This document shows positions 9,016 through 17,862 of a stretch of DNA of 64,000 nt, one piece after another. The position numbers were made by a program, and so were the translations under genes. This stretch comes from Methanosarcina sp. UBA5. GTDB taxonomy: Archaea; Halobacteriota; Methanosarcinia; Methanosarcinales; Methanosarcinaceae. The stretch covers positions 3,310 through 67,309 of the forward strand of contig NZ_DAVG01000062.1 in the NCBI RefSeq assembly GCF_002505485.1. Direction: 5' to 3'. Below the pieces are notes generated by a model. The model saw only the letters and a list, made by a program, of their open reading frames with translations. It had not been told where the DNA came from and searched no databases. Each line of letters opens with the position of its first letter. Position 1 is the stretch's first letter.

Positions 9016-10113
9016 TCATCTATCACAAAAACAATTTTCGCAGACAATATTTTTTTTCATGCTATTTTCAAAAATAGAGATATCAAACATAGCTGCTCTT
9101 TTAAAACATTCATTTCCATAGCTTGACGGATTTTTCGAGATAATCTTCACTGCCCTGATTATACTTTGAACATCTGCTTTCACAAACATGCCGGTTTTCC
9201 CGTCGATTACCGTTTCCTTAAATCCACCTTCGTTTACAGCTACTACAGGTTTTCCACTTGCCATAGCTTCTACAGGTGTCATCCCGAAATCCTCATCCAT
9301 AGCAGTGCAGACAAAACCTCTACAGCGGGAATAAAGGTCAATTAATTCCGTCTCAGAAACCTCACCAAGAACCTTTACGTTTTCAGGTAAATTGTCAAGA
9401 ATATTTTTTGCGTAACTTTTTGCATGATCTCCTTTGGAATACCCCCCAACAATGACAAGCTTTTCTTCAGGCATCTTCTTGAACGCCTCAATTTGAATTT
9501 CCACTCTTTTTTCAGGGTAGAGCCGGTTTACTGAAAGCCAGAAGTCTCCGTACTCTTTACAGGTAAATTTCGAAGTGTCTACAGGGGGGTAGATAACTTC
9601 AGCATCCCTGTGGAAATACTTTTTGATTCTTGTTGAGGTATTTTTAGAGTTAGTTACGATTTTACAGATGTGGGAAAGGTAGTATTCGGAAATTGGCCTG
9701 TGGAGCCCTACCCAGATCCGGAAGAAAATCGAAATCCAGAGGGGTTGCCTACTGATAAAGGTTTCATAAAGATCATAGAAAGCTCGTGTAGGAGTATGGC
9801 AGTAATACAGGTTGGGCTTATGTTTCTTTGCCGCGAAATGTGCCCAGTTGCCTGAAAAAATGAAAAAATCGTATTCCTTTGAAAAATCACAGGCCGCAAA
9901 GTGAAAAGATGCAGAGATTTGCTTCAGAGGAGGTACTTTTGGGGTTTTTCCCAGACTGATTATTCGTATGTCGGGATACCCCATCTTTTTTACGGACTCC
10001 ATATTCAAGTCAGTAGTGATAACATCGGCATTGAAATATTTTGCGAGCATGAGGACAAGTTTCTCTCCGCCGCCAATAGCTCCAAAATAATCATGAAATA
10101 TGGCTATTTTCAT
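9016..10113 (-). CDS. GT4 glycosyltransferase, first gene of polysaccharide operon
   Basis: 365 residues. It begins MKIAIFHDYFGAIGGGEKLV, with the glycine-rich donor loop of GT4 enzymes. DFWLSVNRLYPEKRVEIQI (about residue 210) and EDFGMTPVEAMASGKPVVAV (about 290-310) form the C-terminal nucleotide-sugar site. The overall pattern resembles WbaZ-type mannosyltransferases of O-antigen clusters, but the sugar is a guess. It is the promoter-proximal gene of the minus-strand operon, 78 bp before wzm, and faces aglB across a 627-bp gap. Confidence 0.87.
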   Translation of the reverse strand: MKIAIFHDYFGAIGGGEKLVLMLAKYFNADVITTDLNMESVKKMGYPDIRIISLGKTPKVPPLKQISASFHFAACDFSKEYDFFIFSGNWAHFAAKKHKPNLYYCHTPTRAFYDLYETFISRQPLWISIFFRIWVGLHRPISEYYLSHICKIVTNSKNTSTRIKKYFHRDAEVIYPPVDTSKFTCKEYGDFWLSVNRLYPEKRVEIQIEAFKKMPEEKLVIVGGYSKGDHAKSYAKNILDNLPENVKVLGEVSETELIDLYSRCRGFVCTAMDEDFGMTPVEAMASGKPVVAVNEGGFKETVIDGKTGMFVKADVQSIIRAVKIISKNPSSYGNECFKRAAMFDISIFENSMKKNIVCENCFCDR

Positions 10114-10740
10114 CGATTTCTCACTTTTTTCAGGGGTTTAAACAAATGCAGATAAAAGGATAATAAAATTGTAAATGTAAACTTTGAGTTCCCCGTGAGT
10201 GGGAAGAACACAGTATCAGATTTTTATATTCTGTAATTCCTGATCTATCATTTAATTAGTAATACAAAATTTTATCAGTGGCACCTGACTTCCAATTAAT
10301 AGTGTCCTATTTCCTGCAAGATTTCTATAATTCATTAAGCTCAACGGTTATAAATATATTGAAAATTGTATTTCAACAGTAAAGACATATGATACTTTCC
10401 AGATGAGATGGTTCATTAGATATATATAATACTTCCCAGATGAAGTGGTTCATTAGATTACGAGATTAGACGGTTCATCCTATTTGTTAAAAAGAGTTAA
10501 TTTTCGTCTAAACATCATTTTAAACGTCACTTTAGTGTTATTTACTCTCATTAATACACTGGTCTGAAAAGGACGAATCCAATACTCAGTCTATAGTTAC
10601 AACCTCTGGTTATACAGGTTAAGGTTATTCACGTTATCACCTGGATCGTAAAACCTTAAAGTTATTATATTAATTCAACTACTATCAAAGATTAGTTACT
10701 TTTAAGTGCAACGAAAGTAGACAGTTAAAAACTAAAAGAG
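10114..10740. promoter_or_regulatory. Divergent intergenic region between glycan operon and aglB
   Basis: This 627-bp AT-rich spacer holds no credible gene. It must contain the start signals of the minus-strand glycan operon and of aglB. The stretch 10392-10480 carries repeated GGTTCAT boxes (see separate entry). AT-rich runs near 10660-10675 (TTATATTAATT) could serve aglB, but no TATA box can be assigned with confidence. Confidence 0.5.
10392..10480. repeat. Repeated GGTTCAT boxes upstream of aglB
   Basis: Two near-identical 30-bp direct repeats (10392-10421 and 10429-10458, core CCAGATGARRTGGTTCATTA) are followed by a third, shorter copy (10462-10480, GATTAGACGGTTCATCC). The GGTTCAT cores start at 10410, 10447 and 10472. 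Their place in a divergent promoter region makes them operator candidates. Confidence 0.6.
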
Positions 10741-13266
10741 ATGGTTACAACGAACAAAGGCATGGGATGTCCGGTGGCAAAACGGCCCGCTCATAGATTA
10801 AAATTCGGTATTATTTCTTTGACCGCAGTTGTGTTAGTTGCTTTTCTCATGCGCATGATCTCATATTCCACGGTTACTGCAAACGGAAGCATAACTTTCT
10901 TTGGATATGATAGTTTCTACCATATGCGGCGCATTTTATATACAGCTTCCAATTTTCCTCATTCCCTTAATTTTGATTCTTACATTAATTATCCCGGAGG
11001 TTTTCAAGTCGGGTGGCCTCCTTTTTTTGACTTCCTGGGCGCGCTGCTTGCAAAAGTTCTGGGAGGAGGCAATCCAAACCTGTATACTACCGAATTTGCA
11101 GGAGCCCTGCTGCCAGTGCTTCTGGGAGTTTTGACAATAATTCCACTGTATATAGCAGCTGCCTCGGTATTTGACCGGAAAAACGCACTTCTTGGAGCCT
11201 TGATTTTTGCAGTGATTCCAGCACATGTCTACATATCCCGGTTTGGAGCAGTTGATCATCACGTAGCAGAGACTCTCCTCTCAACTTCAGCTTATGCATG
11301 TTTTATACTTGCTTTAAAATGGGCAAGAGAGAGCTCCCTTTCCCTGACCTCTCTTAAAACTATCTCTTCCGAAAAGAAACTAATTAAATCGCTAGCTCTC
11401 GCAGGAGTATCCGGACTATTCTTTGCACTTCTGATTTACACATGGATAGGGGCCCTAGTTTTTATAAGCTTTATCGTATTTTACGCATTCATACAGACAA
11501 TAATCGACCTTAAAGCGGGGAAAAACTCAGACTATCTCTTTATTTGTTCGATTACAACCCTGCTTGCAACGCTTCTCTTTACCATCCCCCTATCAGCAGG
11601 TTCCGTGCGTCTGGGTCTGGAAATGAGCGCAATGTACCTTTCCTGGTTCCAGGTATTCTATGTGTTCAGCATGCTAGCTGGAACTTTAGTTATCTGGGGG
11701 TTTTCCTTATATATCTCGAAAAAAGATCTGGACTGGAAGTACTATCCAGCCATCTTAATACTGGTCTCTGTGGCAGGGCTTCTGTTTCTGAGGACTTTTT
11801 CTGCCGAAACCTATGCTTTTGTAGTTGAAGGAATGAGGTTCTTCCTCGGAAAAGGTGAATACACAAGCACGATTACCGAAGCTCTGCCAATGTTTTTAAC
11901 CGCAGACGGAAAACTTACGTTTTCGGCAATACTGGGAAGTCTTGGGCTTTGCTTCCCTGCTGCTCTGGGAGGATTTTTCCTGCTCGTCCTTGAGTGGAAG
12001 GGAGACAAATCAAAGCCTGAAGGAGTGTTTTTCCTCTTATGGTCAGTCTTTTTCGCATATTTAATGCTATCTCAGAGGCGTTTCTCATATCTGTTCGCAG
12101 TAAACGTCTCAATCCTTACCGCATACTTCCTCTGGGTTTTACTCGAGTCTTTTAACTTTGAGACTGAAGTAAGAAAGCTGGTGAAATCTGTCCCGATTCC
12201 CGGAAATAATACAACTTTTACATCTAATGCAGAAAAAGAAACAAGGTCAAAAAAGGCAGAAAAAGAAACAAAATCAAAAACAAAATTAAAGCTAAAAACA
12301 AATAATCCTTCAGGCTCAAAAAAGAATTCTCAACCCGACTACTTCAAAATCGTCTCATCCCTGGTACTTATAGGGTTTGTATTTATACCCTGCATATGGG
12401 CAGGATTTGCTTTTGCAAAAGATGATGGCTTGATTGATCCTGTATGGAAGGACTCACTCACCTGGCTTGGAGCCTCGAGTCCTGAGACTTCTTATTACCT
12501 TCAGCCTTCTGGAACTCCAGAATATGGAGTTTTGAGCTGGTGGGACTACGGAAACTGGGTCGTTTACCAAGCTAAAAGACCTGCAGTCTCAAACAATTTC
12601 CAGACCGGCATAGATGATTCTGCACATTTCTTTACAACGGATTCCGAGGCAGAAGCAAAGGCGATTATGGAAAAGCTCAAAGTAAAGTACGTAATAACCG
12701 ATGATCTGATGGCAGGAGGCAAGTTTGGGTCTATTGTTAAGCTTGCAGGCGGGGATATAAGCAAGTATCTAAATGTTCAAACCGTCAACGGAAATGGCGG
12801 GCTTCAGACTGTTGCAACTGCTAAAGAGAAATATACGAAAACCGAATTATACAGGCTTCAAAAACTTGACGGATCAAATCTTGGAAACCTGAGGCTTGTT
12901 CATGAGGGTACTGCCCCTGAGGGAAATAATGACACAAGTAGTAGTGACGTAAAGATATTCGAATTTGTCCCCGGGGCCAGGCTTTCAGGTACTGCAGACC
13001 CAGGACAAAACATTACTGCGACTCTTGAGCTCAGCTCGAATACGGGCCGAAAATTCACATATCAGAATGAAGCAGTGTCAGATAAAAACGGTTCATTTGA
13101 AATAACCGTACCTTACTCGACCGAAAATACGGCAGGTGGAGTCAAAGCTCTGTCGGCTTACTCCCTGAATGCAGGAGGAAATACCACAGTCTCAGAAGTC
13201 CAGGTAACGGAAAAGGATGTCCTTGAAGGGAACAGGGTAGAGGTGAAAATCCCAGACTCAAAATGA
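10741..13266 (+). CDS. aglB: Oligosaccharyltransferase STT3/AglB
   Basis: 841 residues. It transfers a lipid-linked oligosaccharide to Asn in N-X-S/T sequons on the outer face of the membrane. The N-terminal half has about 11-13 membrane segments, with an early loop ITFFGYDSFYHMRRI of the kind that holds the acidic metal ligand. The diagnostic STT3 motif WWDYG lies at residues 600-604, starting the extracellular domain. A Lys/Ser-rich insert (about 495-530) precedes the last membrane segment. The C-terminal 120 residues look like a beta-sandwich (ARLSGTADPGQNITATLEL), as in other Methanosarcina AglB proteins. It is divergent from the polysaccharide operon, so both may draw on a common sugar pool. 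Confidence 0.96.
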   Translation: MVTTNKGMGCPVAKRPAHRLKFGIISLTAVVLVAFLMRMISYSTVTANGSITFFGYDSFYHMRRILYTASNFPHSLNFDSYINYPGGFQVGWPPFFDFLGALLAKVLGGGNPNLYTTEFAGALLPVLLGVLTIIPLYIAAASVFDRKNALLGALIFAVIPAHVYISRFGAVDHHVAETLLSTSAYACFILALKWARESSLSLTSLKTISSEKKLIKSLALAGVSGLFFALLIYTWIGALVFISFIVFYAFIQTIIDLKAGKNSDYLFICSITTLLATLLFTIPLSAGSVRLGLEMSAMYLSWFQVFYVFSMLAGTLVIWGFSLYISKKDLDWKYYPAILILVSVAGLLFLRTFSAETYAFVVEGMRFFLGKGEYTSTITEALPMFLTADGKLTFSAILGSLGLCFPAALGGFFLLVLEWKGDKSKPEGVFFLLWSVFFAYLMLSQRRFSYLFAVNVSILTAYFLWVLLESFNFETEVRKLVKSVPIPGNNTTFTSNAEKETRSKKAEKETKSKTKLKLKTNNPSGSKKNSQPDYFKIVSSLVLIGFVFIPCIWAGFAFAKDDGLIDPVWKDSLTWLGASSPETSYYLQPSGTPEYGVLSWWDYGNWVVYQAKRPAVSNNFQTGIDDSAHFFTTDSEAEAKAIMEKLKVKYVITDDLMAGGKFGSIVKLAGGDISKYLNVQTVNGNGGLQTVATAKEKYTKTELYRLQKLDGSNLGNLRLVHEGTAPEGNNDTSSSDVKIFEFVPGARLSGTADPGQNITATLELSSNTGRKFTYQNEAVSDKNGSFEITVPYSTENTAGGVKALSAYSLNAGGNTTVSEVQVTEKDVLEGNRVEVKIPDSK

Positions 13267-13324
13267 GGACTTTCTGAACCGGATCTTTAAAATGAAAAAA
13301 GAAATTAGAATCTTTTTAAAAATG

Positions 13325-13375
13325 AAGAGAGGAAAAGAACTCTTTCCGTTCTCTTTTTCCTCTTCCCCTTTTATT
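13325..13375 (+). terminator. Hairpin plus T-rich tract after aglB
   Basis: An imperfect inverted repeat (AAGAGAGGAAAAGAAC at 13325-13340 against GTTCTCTTTTTCCTCTT at 13348-13364) is followed by a pyrimidine-rich run. It lies between convergent genes and probably ends aglB transcription. Archaeal termination mostly needs the T tract, so the hairpin may be incidental. Confidence 0.45.
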
Positions 13376-13465
13376 ATTTCTTGAAACGGCTTTACTCAAT
13401 TTTTGAGAAGAATACTTTAGTTGTGGGGCTGGCGCCTAAAATCTAAAACAAAAATCTTGAAAATT

Positions 13466-14983
13466 TCATTCTCCCGTGCTTTCGACTCCTACGGCGCTCA
13501 GGAACCTTTTCACTACGGCCTCATTAACCAGCCTGAGTAATGTCTGCCGGTCTTTTGTAGCGCTGAAAACTCCAAGGGGAATCTGGGCTCCTGCTGCGTT
13601 TGCGTGTCCACCTGCATCTTCTCCAAAAGCCTGGCGCATAACTTCGCCGAGGTTAATTCTGATATCATTGCTTCGCCCGGAGATATAGATGCGGTCTTCA
13701 GTGACCCCAAAAACCACGGTTGTAGAGATCCCTTCAAGGCTTAAAAGGTAATCTGCAGCCTGAGGGAGCGTATCCCTATCCCTTATATTCCCGACATTTG
13801 AGAGAAGGTAACTTCCCAGCACCTGCCGGTTCCTGATGGCTTCGCCGAGTACTTCAAGGGTTTCAATGGCCATTGAAGGCTGTTCAAGCTGGTCAAGAAT
13901 CCCATGGTTCGAAAGTGGGTAAAGGTACGAAGCAGCTGAAAGATCTGCAGGGTCGGTCTTCCGCTTGAAATCCTGGGTGTCAGTCCGGATTCCATAGAGC
14001 AGGGCTGTTGCCAGCGTCTTGGAGATATTGATATTGAGTTGCTGCAGGTACTTTGTCATTATAGTAGCCGTTGCCCCGAAATTAGGCCGGATATCTATGT
14101 ACTCAGCCTTTATCTCGGTTTCTCCTGGTGGGTGATGGTCAATTACAATACCCACAAAAGAATTGGGGGGAACCATGTTGTTAACGCCGGGAACAGAGCA
14201 GTCTATCAGGGCGATTTCATCGAAGCCTTTGAGGCCGTTCTCTTCCATCTTGCCGAGGTCAATCCCGAGCAGGTTTACAAAGGCTTTATTTTCCTGATGT
14301 CCGATTCTGCCATGGTAGAGGATGTTTGCCTCAACCCCTATACTTTTTGCAATCTCTTTCAGGGCCAGCCCGCTAGAAATGGCATCCGGGTCAGGGTTAT
14401 CGTGAATTACAATAGCTAGTTTTTTATCTCTTATTCCTTTCAGCCACCGCGCAAGCCTGTTACCCCTATGAACAGACTCGGCTCTCTCAAGGGAACGGGA
14501 AAGGGAACTTGCGACAAGCTTCGAAGGCATAAAGACATAATCTGCCCCAAGGTCCTCCATTTTTTCCTTATTTATAATATCTGAGGCCCGGGAAAAGAGC
14601 TGAACATCAGGGTTAATTGCCTTTTTGAAATTCTCAATGCCCTTTCTGTTAGCCTCGTTATTGGAAGTCAGGAAAAGTATAACAACAACATTTTTAAGGT
14701 CAATTTTATCGACAAGCTCAGGATCGGAGATATCTCCTACAATCGCTTCAAAGCCTTCCTCCCTGAGAGTCTCAACCTTAGCTTCGTCTTTATCTACAAT
14801 AATTACGAGCTTATTACTTTCCCTGAGCTCTTTTGCAAGCGCAAAACCGACACTTCCACTGCCCAGAACAAGGTATCTGGCTTTGACTGTACTTTTAAGA
14901 TTGCTATCCGCATCTTTTGGAAAGTTAAGCAAAAATAGTCCTCCCTTTTTTATATAAGTCCAGACACGTGCAAAGGAAAGCAA
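13466..14983 (-). CDS. TrkA-N / DHH phosphoesterase fusion protein
   Basis: 505 residues. An N-terminal Rossmann TrkA-N (RCK) domain (about 33-150) has YLVLGSGSVGFALAKEL and the acidic VDKDEAKVETL. It is followed by a DHH-family phosphoesterase with IHDNPDPDAISSGLAL, DCSVPG and the signature DHHPPGE. The C-terminal DHHA1 part has GGHANAAGAQIP. DHH proteins of this class cleave nRNA or cyclic dinucleotides, and RCK domains bind nucleotides or NAD, so a nucleotide-regulated phosphodiesterase is plausible. No transmembrane potassium-channel part is present. Exact substrate unknown. Confidence 0.88.
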   Translation of the reverse strand: MLSFARVWTYIKKGGLFLLNFPKDADSNLKSTVKARYLVLGSGSVGFALAKELRESNKLVIIVDKDEAKVETLREEGFEAIVGDISDPELVDKIDLKNVVVILFLTSNNEANRKGIENFKKAINPDVQLFSRASDIINKEKMEDLGADYVFMPSKLVASSLSRSLERAESVHRGNRLARWLKGIRDKKLAIVIHDNPDPDAISSGLALKEIAKSIGVEANILYHGRIGHQENKAFVNLLGIDLGKMEENGLKGFDEIALIDCSVPGVNNMVPPNSFVGIVIDHHPPGETEIKAEYIDIRPNFGATATIMTKYLQQLNINISKTLATALLYGIRTDTQDFKRKTDPADLSAASYLYPLSNHGILDQLEQPSMAIETLEVLGEAIRNRQVLGSYLLSNVGNIRDRDTLPQAADYLLSLEGISTTVVFGVTEDRIYISGRSNDIRINLGEVMRQAFGEDAGGHANAAGAQIPLGVFSATKDRQTLLRLVNEAVVKRFLSAVGVESTGE

Positions 14984-15413
14984 ACATTTGATCAGAATCC
15001 TGCCTATTCACATTTTACTGCAGTTAGTTAACTGTAAGGCTAACTGTAGTTTTTTGGACTGTTTTTCTTGCTTATTAGTCACTCTTACGAAACTGCGTTT
15101 TATATATCATACTCTTAAGAAATTAATATGCTTTTTATGGAAAACTCAGAAATTCCGGTATATTATGTTATATCGGAATTTAACATATATACTTAATAAC
15201 ATCAAATAGGTTTTCCTCGGTGTAAAAATATAAGAAATAAATTACCTCAATTGCTCTTGATATATATAATAATTTCTACGACAGTCTATAAGACAGAAAA
15301 TCCATATGAACCGGAGAATTCATATGAGCCAGAGAATTAAGGCTTGCAGAAAAAATTTGAAAGATTAAACGGGTAACAAGAGACCAGATAAAATAGGCCG
15401 GCAGGGAATAGTT
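14984..15413. other. Spacer between DHH gene and nnr, with an 18-bp tandem duplication
   Basis: This 430-bp AT-rich spacer separates divergent genes. At 15303-15320 and 15321-15338 an 18-bp unit (CATATGAACCGGAGAATT and a copy differing at two bases) is duplicated head to tail. A 20-codon frame (15307-15369, starting MNRRIHMSQRIK) spans it, but no ribosome site is visible, so I do not call it a gene. Confidence 0.5.
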
Positions 15414-16922
15414 ATGAAGTGCATCAATTCTTTGAGGATGAAGGCGATAGACCGAAATTGCGAATGCCTTGGGCTTCTATCTGTCCAGTTAATGGAAAAT
15501 GCAGGGGCAGTTATTGCACAGCACATACGGGAAAAGCTTGAGAGCGGCAGAGTACTTTTTCTCGCAGGTAGAGGAAATAATGGAGGAGATGCTTTTGTTG
15601 CAGCCAGGCATCTTGCAGGCTCTTCAGGATACACTGTAAAGGTAATGCTACTTGGAAAAGCCAGGGATATAGGAACGAAAGAAGCTTTCCATAACTTTTC
15701 CCTCCTGAAGTTCAGCCGTGTGGACGTGTTCGAAATAACGGATTCGAGCCAGATTGAAGCTGCGGCTTTGGAATGGTTCCAGGAAGCTGATCTGCTCGTA
15801 GACGCAATATTCGGAACCGGAATAAGAGGAAAGCTCAGAGAGCCTGAGTCAACGGTTATCGACTTTATAAACCGGGAAGGGAAAGCCGGAAAAAATGTAA
15901 TCTCGGTTGACATCCCTTCAGGACTTGACCCTGATGGCGGAGATTTTGAAAAAGCTGTACATGCAGGGCTTACAGTCACTTTTCACCATATGAAGATCGG
16001 GCTTTTGGGCGAGAAAGCAAAAGAATACACTGGCGTGATAAAGGTTGCAGATATCGGAATTTGTGCTGACGCCGAACAGTATGTTGGTCCCGGAGACCTG
16101 ATGATGCTACACAGGCGGAAGTCAAGGGAACACAAGGGGGATTCTGGAAGAATCCTTGTTATAGGAGGCGGCCCGTACTCAGGAGCTCCAGCCCTTGCAG
16201 CCTTTGCAGCCCTTAAGGCTGGAGCAGATCTTGCAACCGTAGCAGTGCCTGCACCTGTAGCCGAAATTGTGGCATCATATTCTCCGAATCTGATCGTCCG
16301 AAAACTCTCTTCAAATGTTCTCTGCCCGGAAGATCTTTCAATCCTTCTGGACCTCATAAATTCCCATGACGTGGTCGTGATGGGAATGGGGCTTGGGAGA
16401 GCGGCAGAAACCCTGGAAGCTGTCCGAAAAATCCTGCCTTTTTGCAGGAAAGCGGTTCTTGATGCCGATGCCCTCTCAGCTCTCTCAGGCGCTATTTTTG
16501 AAAGCCTTGCAGGCAACTGTGAACTGATAGTAACCCCGCATGCCGGAGAATTTGCCCGCCTGAGAAATCTGGAGACCCCTGAGAGCCAGGAATCCCGTAT
16601 TAAAGCTGTCAGGGAGTTTTCGGAGGAAAAAGGGGTTGTAACACTTCTCAAAGGAAAAATCGATATTATCTCGGATGGAAAACAGACTCTACTGAACAGG
16701 ACAGGAAACCCAGGCATGACCGTAGGGGGTACAGGAGACGTCCTTGCAGGGCTTACAGGATCTCTTTTTTCCCGAAATCCTGCATTCCTCGCGGCAGCCT
16801 GTGCTGCGCATATTAACGGGGCAGCCGGGGATTTAGCTTTTGAGAAGGCAGGAAATGGGCTGCTTGCAACGGATGTTCTGGAAAAAATTCCTGAAATCAT
16901 TAAAGAGGCCGAGATCGGGTAA
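15414..16922 (+). CDS. nnr: Bifunctional NAD(P)H-hydrate repair enzyme
   Basis: 502 residues. The N-terminal YjeF_N domain (about 1-215) epimerises NAD(P)HX and contains LAGRGNNGGDAFVAARHL and SVDIPSGLDPDGG. The C-terminal ribokinase-like domain (about 230-500) is the ADP-dependent (S)-NAD(P)HX dehydratase, with GDSGRILVIGGGPYSGAP and the nucleotide-binding NPGMTVGGTGDVLAGLTG. Together they restore hydrated NADH and NADPH in the cytoplasm. Length is normal for the bacterial/archaeal fusion. A second start (Met at 15438) is possible, but it has no separate ribosome site. Confidence 0.95.
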   Translation: MKCINSLRMKAIDRNCECLGLLSVQLMENAGAVIAQHIREKLESGRVLFLAGRGNNGGDAFVAARHLAGSSGYTVKVMLLGKARDIGTKEAFHNFSLLKFSRVDVFEITDSSQIEAAALEWFQEADLLVDAIFGTGIRGKLREPESTVIDFINREGKAGKNVISVDIPSGLDPDGGDFEKAVHAGLTVTFHHMKIGLLGEKAKEYTGVIKVADIGICADAEQYVGPGDLMMLHRRKSREHKGDSGRILVIGGGPYSGAPALAAFAALKAGADLATVAVPAPVAEIVASYSPNLIVRKLSSNVLCPEDLSILLDLINSHDVVVMGMGLGRAAETLEAVRKILPFCRKAVLDADALSALSGAIFESLAGNCELIVTPHAGEFARLRNLETPESQESRIKAVREFSEEKGVVTLLKGKIDIISDGKQTLLNRTGNPGMTVGGTGDVLAGLTGSLFSRNPAFLAAACAAHINGAAGDLAFEKAGNGLLATDVLEKIPEIIKEAEIG

Positions 16923-17008
16923 AGGAGATAAAGTAAAGTCTAAATGTAAAATACTGTAAAAGTCTAAATGTAAAACTGTAAATTTGCTAAAATGGGGAGG
17001 AAATTCGT

Positions 17009-17194
17009 ATGGTACATGAAATTGAAAGGAAAATCGAGCTGGAAATTGAAAGAAACAGGATAAGAGTTTCAATTTTTTACGGGGAAGATGAACAGGTTAT
17101 AAAACTCAACATTGAAGAAGCCAGAGAACTTAGAAAAAAGCTCGATAAAGTACTTGAAGACTATTCACAAAGAAAGCAAGTCAGAATCGACTGA
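17009..17194 (+). CDS. Small charged protein, unknown function
   Basis: 61 residues, MVHEIERKIELEIERNRI at the start, with alternating charged and hydrophobic residues. The first half suggests a small beta structure; residues 30-55 (EEARELRKKLDKVLEDYS) should be helical, possibly a coiled-coil dimer. A strong GGGGAGG ribosome site lies 9 bases before the ATG. It lies between nnr and moaC on the same strand. No family recognised. Confidence 0.7.
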   Translation: MVHEIERKIELEIERNRIRVSIFYGEDEQVIKLNIEEARELRKKLDKVLEDYSQRKQVRID

Positions 17195-17318
17195 TCCGAG
17201 AAAAAGCACTGAAATGCCAAGAAAAACCCTAAAATACTAAAAAAGGGAGATTAACAGCCAGATTGGCTCTAACCAGATAGATCAAGGTCATATTAAGTAC
17301 AGAAAACGCGGTGATATT

Positions 17319-17786
17319 GTGGAAAAACAATTTACTCATATTGAGTCAGGCAGAGCGCATATGGTAGATATAAGCGAAAAACGTGAGATTCCGAGATTGG
17401 CGCGGGCTGCAGGGGAAATTATACTTTCAGGGGAGACTATAGAGAAGATAAAAACCGGAAACGTGGAAAAAGGCAACGTGCTTGCAACTGCGAGGGTTGC
17501 GGCCATGCTTGCGATTAAAAAAACTCCTGAGATAATTCCAATGTGCCACCAGATCTCGATCACTGCTATAGATGTGGATTTCGAGATCTGCAAAGGGATG
17601 ATTTCAGCGGAGGTAGAAGTCCGGACTGTCGGGAAAACAGGAGTTGAAATGGAAGCTCTCACAGGGGTTTCGGCTGCTCTGCTGACTATATGGGATATGG
17701 TGAAATCGGCGGAAAAAGATGAGAGTGGGAATTATCCTCATACTTCAATACAAAATATCAGGGTGCTCGAAAAGCTTAAAGGGTAA
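17319..17786 (+). CDS. moaC: Cyclic pyranopterin monophosphate synthase MoaC
   Basis: 155 residues, the usual MoaC length. It converts the MoaA product 3',8-cyclo-GTP to cyclic pyranopterin monophosphate in molybdopterin/tungstopterin synthesis. Family signatures are MVDISEKREIPRLARAAG, the active-site stretch IIPMCHQISITAIDV, and the C-terminal GVEMEALTGVSAALLTIWDM. The start is GTG at 17319 with GGTGAT upstream. No other mo-cofactor gene is in the window. Confidence 0.96.
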   Translation: MEKQFTHIESGRAHMVDISEKREIPRLARAAGEIILSGETIEKIKTGNVEKGNVLATARVAAMLAIKKTPEIIPMCHQISITAIDVDFEICKGMISAEVEVRTVGKTGVEMEALTGVSAALLTIWDMVKSAEKDESGNYPHTSIQNIRVLEKLKG

Positions 17787-17862
17787 AGCCCAGGGCAAGC
17801 CCATAAAAAATAAGCTTTTTAAAGGATGGGATATATCAAGACGGCAGACTGAGGTATATATC

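Noticed and set aside
15307..15369. 20-codon frame before nnr as a leader peptide
   Set aside because: No ribosome site; it spans a simple 18-bp duplication.
17719..17862. 48-residue N-terminal extension of PRPP synthetase
   Set aside because: It overlaps moaC, lacks family sequence, and a TTG with a ribosome site begins the normal protein.
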